Assembly: GCA_020881915.1 (NCBI GenBank)
Contig: JAJFPB010000006.1
Coordinates: 2,852,001 to 2,916,000 of the forward strand
Length of the DNA: 64,000 nt
Reading direction: 5' to 3'
Origin: Paramyrothecium sp. XJ0827
Taxonomy: Eukaryota; Ascomycota; Sordariomycetes; Hypocreales; Stachybotryaceae
Position 1 is the stretch's first letter; every line of letters starts with the position of its first letter. Positions 12,421 to 22,286 of the stretch are shown here, in pieces. The translations under genes were made by a program, and so were the position numbers. Under the pieces are notes generated by a model that saw nothing but the letters and a program-made list of their open reading frames with translations, had not been told where the DNA came from and ran no database searches.

Positions 12421-15400
12421 ATGGCTGATTCACAAAGCCTCCCTCCTACAGCAGACGAGGATGACGATGTCTCCGTAACCTCGACCATTGCAGACGAGGG
12501 TGAAGCTGAATTTGTCGTGGATAAAGTACTCGCCGAACGGGTAATCCATGGGGACGTCCATTATCTTGTAGAATGGCAAGGCCTACCGCTTTCTGATGCC
12601 GAATGGTTTCCCAAAGACGAGCTTGTTGAAGAAGCTGTAATCGCTTGGGAGCTACGGAAGAAGGATTCCGGAAATGGTCCAACCTCCAAATCAAAGGTTG
12701 AAGAATGGCGAAATGCTGCCACAAAGTTCGTACAGGGCAAGTTTTCCAGGAGAGAAGCGCGAAACAGGAAGAGGCAACGTCTGGGCCTACCACAAAAAGA
12801 GTACGAAACAAGCCTTGACGACATCCTAGCACACATCAACCAGTACACCGAGGCTGAGGATCTTGGTGAAGTAACCGGAACTCTCTCTGAGCCTATGGAC
12901 ACTCATACCAGCACCAGCGGAGAGCTAGCTCCGATCAATGCCCACCAAGAATATTCTCCATTGCAACAAAGGAGCCCTCCCGTCACCAGTCAAGTCGTGG
13001 TTGATAAGGTAGACATACCGCCAGTTACAGAGTCTCTTCAGCATCTTGCAGGATCGAGCTTAAGTGATGTTTTTGCCAAGTCAGCTCAAGAGGCTATAGA
13101 TCCTTCTGCTGCTGACTCAGTCGTCCCCAAGGCAATGAAACGAAAGACGATATCCCATGGCGAGGACAGAGAAGCCAAGAGGCTTCGTCTGGTCATACCT
13201 GGTCAGACGCACGTCTTTACCATCACGGAACCGAAACAGGGCCGTGGAAAAATCTCTGAGGATGACAATTGCAGGTCAGATAGTGCCTCGACCGAAGAAA
13301 CTGCATGCCCGATGTCCGCTTTACGAGAGCCCCCCAGCGCTGTGGGGGGAACTTCAGGCGATGCCACTCCGTCTATTCTGAGGGCTGCTTCCAGCGTGAA
13401 AGGAAAGAAGAAGAAAAAAAAATCAGTTCGCTGGGTTGATACGCCTGAAGGACCCGAGATTGAGGGCCGAACGCGGGAGGATAGCCTCTTCGTGGCTGAC
13501 GACCGACGTGATCTAAACTTGGACAAAGAACGAGATCCTGATAATGATGACAACGTTAGTAAAACAACCGAGAAAGACCTTGTACAAGCGGAATCGACCC
13601 GAAACCATGAAATTCCAGAGACAGAACTCTGCATTCGAGACAAATCTCAAGCCAATGTGAATGCCCGAAACAAGAAGTGCATTTTAGACACGAACATGCG
13701 AGAACCAGCTACCTTGGTATTTGACGGAATTGCTCGTCATCCTGACACAGGGTGGCTGTCCGACTTCGATGCTATAGAGATCATGACCTTTACACACACT
13801 TGCTCAGCAGCGGATTTTCACTTCTATGACTCAAGCATAAGCTTGCGTGAAAATGGCAGAAACCTGATTGAAGGTGGAGTCTATTCCTTAAGTGAGAACG
13901 ACCATGTCCGGAGACGAGCCGACCCGATGAGGATCGGGGAGCTGGGATGGCTTTCTCATCAAGGAGCATACTGTGTCCTCGTTTTCCCTTCTTTGTCCGA
14001 AGGGTGGAAAGCTATAGGTCATAACGAAAACGCCGGCTCTACTCATTATCCATTGCAATATTGTGTCTTCAAGCCGACGTTTGCGCTGGACTCAAGATTT
14101 CTTACTCCTATCTCATATGCTAGGAGCGCAGACGATGGCCATCTTTTCCCAGGCGCGCAGAAGGCCGACACGACTGAGCGGCCATTCGGCCCCAACTACC
14201 AAGACTTGATTCCATGGGGACCAAAGAGGGTTGTTCACCGATTCTTCCTGGCATTCCCCGAAGCACGTTCGAGTGAAGCTGCGCTCATCTCTCAATGGCT
14301 TCGGGATTCAAACTCCGAGTGCGAAATCAGCACCAGTCTCACGTCGGGACAATGGAACCATTTCTCGGAGCAGGAGAACGGTGTTGTTCTGTTGCACGAA
14401 GATGTTGCCAAAGCCATGCGACGCTTCCCAGGCCTGCACAAGCTTCTTCACCGTTCTAGTGCGCAGCACAGCTTCTGGATCTTTACTCGACATTTACAGC
14501 CTATTTTTTCAACGCCCACAGTCAACGATCACCTCACAAACTACGGTAGACTGCGCCTGCAGCGTGTTTTCAATCAGGGAATTGCTATGTGCGTTACACC
14601 GAGCTTTCTTTTATCGCAGCCAGAACAAGCTTACGAGCTCCTGAAATGGTTTTGGCGTCCATTTTTTACTGAAAAGCTTCTGAATTATCCTGGCAAACTG
14701 GTCGTCTGCGCAGGGATTGACCAATGGCTTCTGGAACTTATCACAGAGAAGACCCTGTTTCGTAGTCGATCACGTCGATTCTCGTTACAGGAGTTGAGCG
14801 TGAAAGGGATACACGACGAGGGTATGGAGGCGAGGATCAAGACCTCGAAATTGCTGCACCAACTCGTGGCCGCGTCGTCGGAGGACGACGATGGTCCACT
14901 CATCTTTGCCCCAGAGAGCATCGACGGCAATGACGAACAGAGCTTGGTTAATTGGTTTGGCTGGTGGAGTATTCTCAATGCCGACAAGTTTCGCAAGTTC
15001 AGTGTTGTGGGCTCGAATAATTCGAATCGCGACCGACTTTATCGATCCATGAAAGCCCCAAAATACATACAGCAAACTGTAAACGACCCGGACATTTGCT
15101 ATGATGAGCAACTCCCAATACAGCCAACCAAACCCGATGAGAAGACGGACGTGCAGTCCAACGGAGCGGCAGCCCGAAAAGATTCTCTATTGTCCTCAGC
15201 GTGTCTTGTCTCCAACAACAGAGGTGATACCATTGAATCGTACTTAATCCAAGTCTTGGAAAGGATCCGGGTGAAACGCTGCCCTGTACGATTTTTTAAG
15301 AAACCAGTGTCGTACTGGAACCCTGAGATGGCATTTCATTTTGGGGACTACTACTCAGCCGCATATCAATCTTACAGGAATTTTCTTGAATTCTCACCCC

Positions 15401-16275
15401 CTTTCTCTTTGATTGCTAGCTCCAGACCCACGACCTACCACAGCACCGGACATCTTTTCACGAACATGGGCTTCTTTTACACATCGAACGACAAATGGGA
15501 TGAAAAGAAGACCTCAAAGAACGTCGAGCCTGTCCGTCACCCCTGGATTGCAATCCACCGTCCAATAAATGCTTGGAAGAAGCCATGGAGAGAAACAGAA
15601 CTGCTACTGTGGGATGTGGCTTCTTGTGGTCGATTCTCAAAGGGGGATGAAGTATATGAGGCCGATCTTAACGAAGGACAATGTCGACTCATTGAGGCCA
15701 TAAAAGACGATGTACGGAATGCTGACTTCTCTCTGACCAAGGTGTGGCTTGGGGGATACGACATGCAGCAGACCAAGTACACAAAAGCATTGGATATCAC
15801 ACTTGACCAACTAGATAGGTTCGCGGATAACATCCAGGACACCGCGCCGCTTCGGCAAGAAACAATGCCAATGAGAGGATGGCTGGCAGTGAAGCCCGGA
15901 AGGGCCCCAGAAGGGGTGCGGCCGATGAGTCTTCATTCGCCGAGCAGCACAACTAACTCAACGGAGGAGGGTCCAGCGACCCTGAGGATGATATTTCACC
16001 CCCCCCGAAGACCAGCTGGACAGCCCGCTCGTGTCTCAGCCTGCACCAACAATCTATTTGCGTGGACAACAAAGCCTGGCTTACGTAACAAGTTTGATCA
16101 GAGTCTATATCGGTTCCTGCCAACTATGGAATGGTATTCGAAGCAGCTAGCAGAGAAGAGAGGCTTCGAACACGTCAAGGTGACCAGCTGGGAGTCCATA
16201 TTTGAGGTCTACCAGATCAAGGACCCTAAGAAGGACAGATCTGTGACTGAGAGTGGGCCATCGAGCGTGGATTAG
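12421..16275 (+). CDS. Large N-terminal chromodomain protein
   Basis: Single-exon gene, 1284 residues. A chromodomain sits at about residues 29-82 (EFVVDKVLAERVIHG, then HYLVEWQGL, then AEWFPKDEL). Of the three aromatic-cage positions that grip methyl-lysine in HP1, I align F and W to the first two, but the third is Leu (WQGL where HP1 has WKGY), so H3K9me binding is uncertain. An acidic start precedes the domain. Residues about 85-430 are charged and low complexity with a poly-lysine patch (KKKKKK, about 333). The C-terminal 850 residues look folded (many Trp/Tyr/Phe) but match no domain I can name. It may be a heterochromatin component related to the chromodomain partners of Hda1; that is inference from the domain and the nearby HDA1 gene only. 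Confidence 0.85.
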   Translation: MADSQSLPPTADEDDDVSVTSTIADEGEAEFVVDKVLAERVIHGDVHYLVEWQGLPLSDAEWFPKDELVEEAVIAWELRKKDSGNGPTSKSKVEEWRNAATKFVQGKFSRREARNRKRQRLGLPQKEYETSLDDILAHINQYTEAEDLGEVTGTLSEPMDTHTSTSGELAPINAHQEYSPLQQRSPPVTSQVVVDKVDIPPVTESLQHLAGSSLSDVFAKSAQEAIDPSAADSVVPKAMKRKTISHGEDREAKRLRLVIPGQTHVFTITEPKQGRGKISEDDNCRSDSASTEETACPMSALREPPSAVGGTSGDATPSILRAASSVKGKKKKKKSVRWVDTPEGPEIEGRTREDSLFVADDRRDLNLDKERDPDNDDNVSKTTEKDLVQAESTRNHEIPETELCIRDKSQANVNARNKKCILDTNMREPATLVFDGIARHPDTGWLSDFDAIEIMTFTHTCSAADFHFYDSSISLRENGRNLIEGGVYSLSENDHVRRRADPMRIGELGWLSHQGAYCVLVFPSLSEGWKAIGHNENAGSTHYPLQYCVFKPTFALDSRFLTPISYARSADDGHLFPGAQKADTTERPFGPNYQDLIPWGPKRVVHRFFLAFPEARSSEAALISQWLRDSNSECEISTSLTSGQWNHFSEQENGVVLLHEDVAKAMRRFPGLHKLLHRSSAQHSFWIFTRHLQPIFSTPTVNDHLTNYGRLRLQRVFNQGIAMCVTPSFLLSQPEQAYELLKWFWRPFFTEKLLNYPGKLVVCAGIDQWLLELITEKTLFRSRSRRFSLQELSVKGIHDEGMEARIKTSKLLHQLVAASSEDDDGPLIFAPESIDGNDEQSLVNWFGWWSILNADKFRKFSVVGSNNSNRDRLYRSMKAPKYIQQTVNDPDICYDEQLPIQPTKPDEKTDVQSNGAAARKDSLLSSACLVSNNRGDTIESYLIQVLERIRVKRCPVRFFKKPVSYWNPEMAFHFGDYYSAAYQSYRNFLEFSPPFSLIASSRPTTYHSTGHLFTNMGFFYTSNDKWDEKKTSKNVEPVRHPWIAIHRPINAWKKPWRETELLLWDVASCGRFSKGDEVYEADLNEGQCRLIEAIKDDVRNADFSLTKVWLGGYDMQQTKYTKALDITLDQLDRFADNIQDTAPLRQETMPMRGWLAVKPGRAPEGVRPMSLHSPSSTTNSTEEGPATLRMIFHPPRRPAGQPARVSACTNNLFAWTTKPGLRNKFDQSLYRFLPTMEWYSKQLAEKRGFEHVKVTSWESIFEVYQIKDPKKDRSVTESGPSSVD

Positions 16276-16476
16276 GGATGTCGTCTGGCGCAGGTGTTGC
16301 CGCGAGATAGGTTTTAGAGGCCGGGCATGAATCCCAAGAGCCAAGGAAATGTGTTAGAATACTCTGTATGTATTTTGTACGAGCAAATGACTAGTGGAAC
16401 ACAGCGCAAAACATCTCTCCTGCTATGATATTTTCATGATGATCATACTGTGTATTTATACATGTGGCTGATGTAC

Positions 16477-17588
16477 CTATCGCCAGGTGGACGTAGGGAA
16501 GTTGCGGGTGCTCAGCAAGACACCCTTGACTCTCCTGATGTTATCCCGAACCTTCTTGATCTCATCCTCGGGCTCATTTCTCCGTTGCCTGCTGTACACG
16601 TCGTACCCGCCTACAAAGTCCGCCTGGCCACCGTAGGTCATGGTGTCCAGGTCGTCGCGGAAGACATCCACCAACGTCTTGATGTCCTCCAGGTCCTCGC
16701 TCTGCGTGCGGTAGTCGTCCTTGAGGGCGGAGAGCGACCTCGCCAGCGAGGCAAGACGGTCGACCTGGTGCTGCGCCGCGGACGTGGAGGCTTCCCTAGC
16801 GGTCGGCGGGGCGGGCGACTGCGGCAGGCTGGTCTGCGTGCCGACGTCGCGGTGGAACATCTCGGCCGGGTCGTCGATGTCGCTCGCCGAGTCGGCCAGC
16901 AGGGCCGCGTCGACGGGCTTGCGCGAGGGGGGAATCTCGGAGACGGTCTGCTCGAGCTTCGCGACGAGATCGTCCAGCTTGGAGGCGGCGGTCCCGTGCA
17001 GCTCGATGCGGGCGGCGGTAAGGTTCTCGACCATGGGGCCGACGACGAACTTGCTCGCGCCGTAGAGAATGGTGGACAGGGCCGCGAAGGCGTTGAGGGT
17101 GTGGAGGAGGCGGTTGGTGGTGACGAGCGGAGGGGGCCGGGTCGGCTTGGCGAGGAACTCGGGGTACGTGACGATGGGCGGACGGTTGGCGGAGTCGCCT
17201 GCTGCCGGCGACGCTGTTTCGTCCTTTGCGTCGGCTTGCGAGCTGATTTCGCTGCTCGCGGTGCTCTGGTTTCCAGGTGTAAGTAGGCAAGCAAATATAG
17301 GCCGAACCGGCGATGGGAGGGCAAAGAAGTGGCACTAACTGTAGGGGTATCTTTGGAACTTTGCACCTCTTGCAACAGTGTATCGATATCTGACTGCCCA
17401 ATTCCCTTGGACCTGAGGAATTCGGCCTTCTTCTCGTAGGGCGCCGACCTGACCTCGTCGTCGTCTAGGAAGCGTCGCGCCACCTCCAGCTGGCTCTCGG
17501 GTTCGTTTCTGGCCGTTTCGCCATCCTGTTGCTCGGGTCGCGGGCTCAAGGCCTGCGCGGGCACAGGGTTCTCTTCTGAGTCGCTCAT
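16477..17588 (-). CDS. PEX14/17: Peroxisomal docking protein, Pex14 family (probably Pex14/17, Pex33)
   Basis: Membrane component of the docking complex for Pex5/Pex7-cargo at peroxisomes. Two exons, 17588-17340 and 17265-16477, with a 74-bp intron (GTTAGT donor); 345 residues. Residues about 33-76 carry the Pex14 N-terminal receptor-binding helix bundle (VARRFLDDDEV, EKKAEFLRSKG, IDTLLQEVQ). A Pro-rich linker (PPIVTYPEFL...RPPPL) leads to a hydrophobic segment (NAFAALSTILYGASKFVVG, about 130) that is the likely membrane anchor. The coiled-coil tail (DRLASLARSLSALKDDY onward) and absence of classical Pex14 SH3-ligand motifs favour the filamentous-fungal Pex14/17 hybrid over canonical Pex14; I am not certain of that split. 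Two cluster enzymes in this window carry candidate peroxisomal tails, so this import pathway is relevant to them. Confidence 0.8.
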
Positions 17589-19490
17589 CTTGTTGTACGA
17601 GGACGCTCCTCACATTTCTCCTCGAGACGCTCGGGCAACGGGCTGGCGATGGGAGGCAGCGAAAGCCGGCCGAACCTATGGCGTAGGCGCACGCGGGTAA
17701 GGTTCGGGATGGCACATGCCTCGGCAGAAGGGTACCTTGGTGTTTGTAGCTTGGGGGACTGGGGGTGCCCAACCTGGGGTACCTTAGTGCGATAACCGTG
17801 TTTGCCATAGGAGTAAGGCAGCCACCGGATGTATGAAAGTACTACCAACAATAAAGTGTAATATATTTAATAGGAAACTTAAAAAAAAAGGCTTAATTGT
17901 AATATTCTAAAGTCTTATAGCTTTTTGAAATTTGCAAAATCTTGAAATTTTTAATAAGTTTTTTCCCTTAATTTTTTTTCCCTCTGAAACAATAAAATTA
18001 TTTTCTTGTACATTGTTGCCGTAGATAGAAGACTTGCCGTCTGTTTGTTCGCTCCCCGGTTGTAGTGTACCTTTAAGTCTGGGACAAAGGAAATAAGGCA
18101 ATGAAGAGCAACCTTTTGAAAACGAAAGAATATACGGAAAATGGTTTCCTTTCATTACCCCTATGAATAGACGTTCAATCTTGAGGCACGAAAACATGCT
18201 ATCCGTGATTCCGCTGTGCTTCGCTGCTGTCTCCTGGTCACCGTACAATGGACATCGACTGATACGCCAGGCTGGCAGGTAGGTACCGTTTGATACGGTC
18301 AGACTCTGAAAGTGGGACCTGACCCATCCAGAATCCTAACATTGGGGCCAAGGTATCGATAGGTCGATCATCCGAAAAAGGGCGAGGCTCTCTAGCAAAC
18401 GTCGTGAAACTGATGCTGGCAGTTCCCTAAAAATCTAAACTATACCTGTCCCAGGCTTCGATCAATCTCAAGATCTAGGCCTCGGCAGTGCGCTTGCCCC
18501 TTACTTTCCTAATTCCTCGCTTTGGGGGTTGCGCGACGGCATCAGCACTCCACGTCTCGCGACAACCTACCATCACCATCTGTGAGCGATCCAACTCACC
18601 ATTGGATCCCCCAGTTGCAGGGTGTGGGCGCGTCCCAAGGTTGCAGAGTCTGCGTTGAAGCGCATCTGACTGGGTCCTGCAAGCACCCGCTCCCACCAAC
18701 GGCAACTGCGCGAGCAAGGGGCCCGTCTCTGTACAGCGTCGTCGAACATAGCTTACCGACCGACCAACCAACCTCAAGTGCTGCCGCGCGCCGCATCTTG
18801 GCCCGCACGCCCGTCAAGGTACCGTACCGCCCGGTCTTTGTCGATCCGTGCGACAAGGTAAGCCACAATGCCTTTCTTTTGCTTTGTCGCAAATGACCAT
18901 TCACTCTTCCCATCACGACTGCATTGCGTGGCCCCGTGCTCATGTCTTGTTTGATTGTTTGCATTTTCCCACTCCCTCGTCATCCTCTCTCACTGTATTA
19001 CGTGGTCTGAGCCTCTGCCTCGTGCTGCGACGCCGCCTTCAACCGGGCGCCAAGGAGCCTCTGTTCTGGTGTCTGGGGTGCGGTGGGACGCCATTGCGGT
19101 GAAGAAGGTTGCAAAAACGGGCGTCTTAGGCTGGGGTTGGATGGCGAGGGATAAGGGCGGTACTACTACGTCGTTGCATGTAACAAAATAGCCTGGCTTT
19201 TGGGGTCCAACCGTCAAGTGTCAATTGAGGAAGGAAGTGAGGTGGCATCCACCTTTCCCTGGCCAGACAAGCCACAAGCTTATTTCAACTTCTCTCCTGC
19301 AAACCACCGCTACCAACACAACGCCTTACCTCACTCACATCACTCTCCACAAAGCCCATCCCCCGGCCCCCCTTCGCCACCTTGGCACCTAGCGCATTCC
19401 TCCCTACTCCTACCCTGCCGTCACCTCACCTTACCTCACCTCACCTCTCACGCGCTCGGTCAACACCCGCCAGTGCGGAACACCATCGCC
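17589..19490. other. Intergenic with an AT-rich island (about 17840-18180)
   Basis: 1.9 kb between divergently transcribed PEX14 and IES2. The stretch near 17850-18010 is markedly AT-rich, with A9 and long T/A runs, against GC-rich neighbours. A 113-codon minus frame crosses it (17907-18248), but it has no recognisable motif. The right half is CT-rich and is probably the IES2 leader. GGTACC sites also occur near 17732 and 17779. Confidence 0.4.
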
Positions 19491-20866
19491 ATGTCTTCGC
19501 GGCCTCGCCGTTCCGCGGCGACTAGGGCCAATGAGGTCATCTCCGTTCACGCGAAATGGGCTGACACGAGCGAAAGAAGTGAAAGAAGTGAACGGACCAG
19601 CATGTCCTCTCGAAGATCTGGACGCACCTCGGGTGCTGCAGCCGCTTTGCGCGACGCCCCGGATTCTCCCGGCGAGCTGAGCGTCGAGGTTAAGACGCGA
19701 CCGGCTGCTAGTGCAAGCGGCCGTAGGGGCACCGCTTTCGAGGGCGGTGAGATTGTGCACGGTAAGCGCAATCGCGGAGCCAAGAAAAGTTATGTCGTCG
19801 ATTCCAGCCCAGACGATGAGGAGGAAGAGGAGGAGGAAGCCGAGATTGAGGATGACGACGACGATGACCTTGATGACGGCGATGCAGAGGGCGACGATGA
19901 CATGGAGCTGGATGCCGACGGCGATGATGTGGACGCCGAGGGAGAAGATGCCGATGGCGACATCGATATGGACGTCACCCCCTCCGTCATTCGACCTACC
20001 ATCAAAGTGTCGCGACAACCTAAGCCCGCACAAAACTCACGTCAAATCGTGGCCGATGATGATGATGATGACGACGACGACGACGAGCTCAGCGATCCAG
20101 GCATGAGCGACGTGGGCGACACCACCATGGGATTTGGAGACGAGACCATGGCGGATGAAGATGCAGAAGGCGAGGAAATTGAAGTTGCCGGCGAGGAAGA
20201 AGATGAAGAAGAGGATGAAGAGGAAGAGGATGCCGAAGGCGAGGGTGAGGGCGAGGCCGAGGTTGAACTCGACAGCGAAGATGAGGGCAGTCAGGGCGGC
20301 ACTCTCGACGTCGCTAAGATGACAAAGCGCCAACGCGCGAGGTTCGAGGACGAACCACAAGAATACATGAAACTTTCAGATGGTAAGACGGCAGATTGTA
20401 TTCATGCGGAATCTTCACAAGCTAACTATTGTCACAGAGGTCCAAGTTAAGAAGCACTTCACCGCCGAGGAACTGTCCATGCGTAGGCAAGAGATGGCTC
20501 GACGAAGACGCAACCTCAGCGAGAAACGCAACGAAGAGGTCAAGGTATGTTTTGGCACGATGGCAATGCCTCTGGACGACTGCCCAGCGAGCCACGCCTT
20601 ACTAACACCCTTTGCAGATGGAGACCATCAACAAGCTCCTCAAGAAACAAGCCCCCAAAGTCAACCGCAAAGCAGCCGCGGCAGCCGCGGCCGCGGACAA
20701 TGCGGAGGAGGACGCCAATAGGGCGAACCCGCTGTTTATCCGCTGGGTCAGCAAGAAGGACGGCAGCCAAGTGAGCGTCCCTGACGGGATGCTGGCTGGC
20801 CCCGCCGGGGCAGCCTTTAGGGCTGGCGGCCTCTCTGGGGGCAAGATGGTTGAGGAAGTAGCCTGA
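19491..20866 (+). CDS. IES2: INO80 chromatin-remodelling complex subunit Ies2 (PAPA-1 domain)
   Basis: Nuclear subunit that stimulates the INO80 ATPase. Three exons: 19491-20382, 20438-20544 and 20618-20866, with introns of 55 and 73 bp; 415 residues. Residues about 100-275 are an extreme Asp/Glu-rich tract. The PAPA-1-like domain follows (MTKRQRARFEDEP, then KKHFTAEELSMRRQEMARRR, then NLSEKRNEEVKMETINKLL, then KKQAPK) and is assembled across both introns, which confirms the splicing. The C-terminus (PLFIRWVSKKDGSQVSVPDG) is the conserved Ies2/INO80B end. The ATG at 19491 is the first in this frame with a basic SRPRRSAATR start. Confidence 0.9.
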
Positions 20867-22286
20867 TGGGGTACCGTACACCGTCTGCCATGACGAGTGT
20901 TGGAGTAGACAGCGCAATATTGTACTCGGTATTAGTTTTTGGTATTGTATGGTTGGACAAGTCCAAGGCGTCAAGGTATCATGGGTCGACTACACAAAAG
21001 CTCGCCTCTGGAAGATAATATAACATTCCATCACGAGAAGCATTTGCTTTGGATCCTGAACGCGTCTTGCAAATACCCTTTTCTCCCCTCGCTAATATTC
21101 GCTCGTCACTGGGTAATGGCTGGCTGCACTCTTGTGTCAAACCCATCGTGTCACAAGTCGAATGTCCTCCACTCCACCCAGCAACACGGTTCGAAACCTC
21201 ACGGCGCAGGCGCGAAAAACCTTTACAACACTCTGCATCAGCAGAACGCGAGGCAGGACCATAATTGCAGTAGCCTGTCCTCCGTAGATGAAAAATAAAA
21301 TAAAATGATGAGTCTGTTCGTCTCGACGTCGTTTTATGATGGGGCTTTACTTTCGCCTTGCTTCGGGAGTCTCGACGCCGTTCTATGATGGGACTTTACT
21401 TTCGCCTTGCTTCGAGAAGGTAAATCGCAGAGGTGGATCGCGTAGTCGCGGAGAGAATACCATGGGACAAGCATGGGACATGGTGAGTGTTGCTGGATAG
21501 ATGAGGACGAGGAGAATGGTAATCGTCGTTTCTCTGTTGGTGAAGAGCGTCTGAGTTGAGGACCGGACGGATCTCCTGGCCATTGGAACGGAACCGATAG
21601 AAGACCATCTCGTCGAGATCGTTCTCTTCCATCCGGCCGCACGCCCAGCCAACACAGCCAACCCCCCAGCCAACATAGTCACCCCCTGGTACTTTCTTAA
21701 TAAATCCAATAAGAAAGAAACTTGCCATTATAACTCAATGGAAGAATAAGTTTGTTTTCTCTTTTTCTTTTCCTTCACGATACCGTCGAGGGTACCTGAG
21801 CGCTGTTGCGGCTCCCCACGGGCGAGCACCTGTCGGCACCGATGGCACCATGTCAATTCAACTTCACCCTGACTTCACTTTGCCCCTCTAAATTCGGCTC
21901 AAAACCACTTCACTTTGACTTGAGCCCCCAGCCCCTCCGAAGGAGGAGGGGGGAGGAGCGTGTTTGCAAAGTGTAAAGTGAAGTGCCCGTTCTTAATTCC
22001 GTAGAGCCCGTCACCCTGTTCCCTCTCGCATGTTTCCTCCCTCACACACGCTCACCCACGCAAATCATCGTTTGTTCAGCTGTCACTTCGCGCTTCTCAT
22101 CGTTGTCGACTGATCCGGATATACCAAACTCGTTTCTCGATCACTCCAGGAACTGCAGGGCTATCGATCCTTGGAAGACTTTCACTCTTGGTCCTCTCGT
22201 GTTAGCACGCCACGCAGCGTTAGCTGGCCAGATCCATCGTCCCTCATCCAGCTCATCAGGGACGGACTCACCAGCGGCTGCTCAAG
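20867..22286. other. Intergenic with 49-bp tandem duplication
   Basis: 1.4 kb between two plus-strand genes. Apart from the tandem duplication at 21321-21418 it holds only short minus-strand frames that the duplication itself extends. The last 500 bp are CT-rich and are likely the leader of the next gene. Confidence 0.4.
21321..21418. repeat. Imperfect 49-bp tandem duplication
   Basis: Two head-to-tail units, 21321-21369 and 21370-21418, each starting TCTCGACG and containing CTTTACTTTCGCCTTGCTTCG. They differ at only a handful of positions, so the duplication is recent. Confidence 0.9.
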
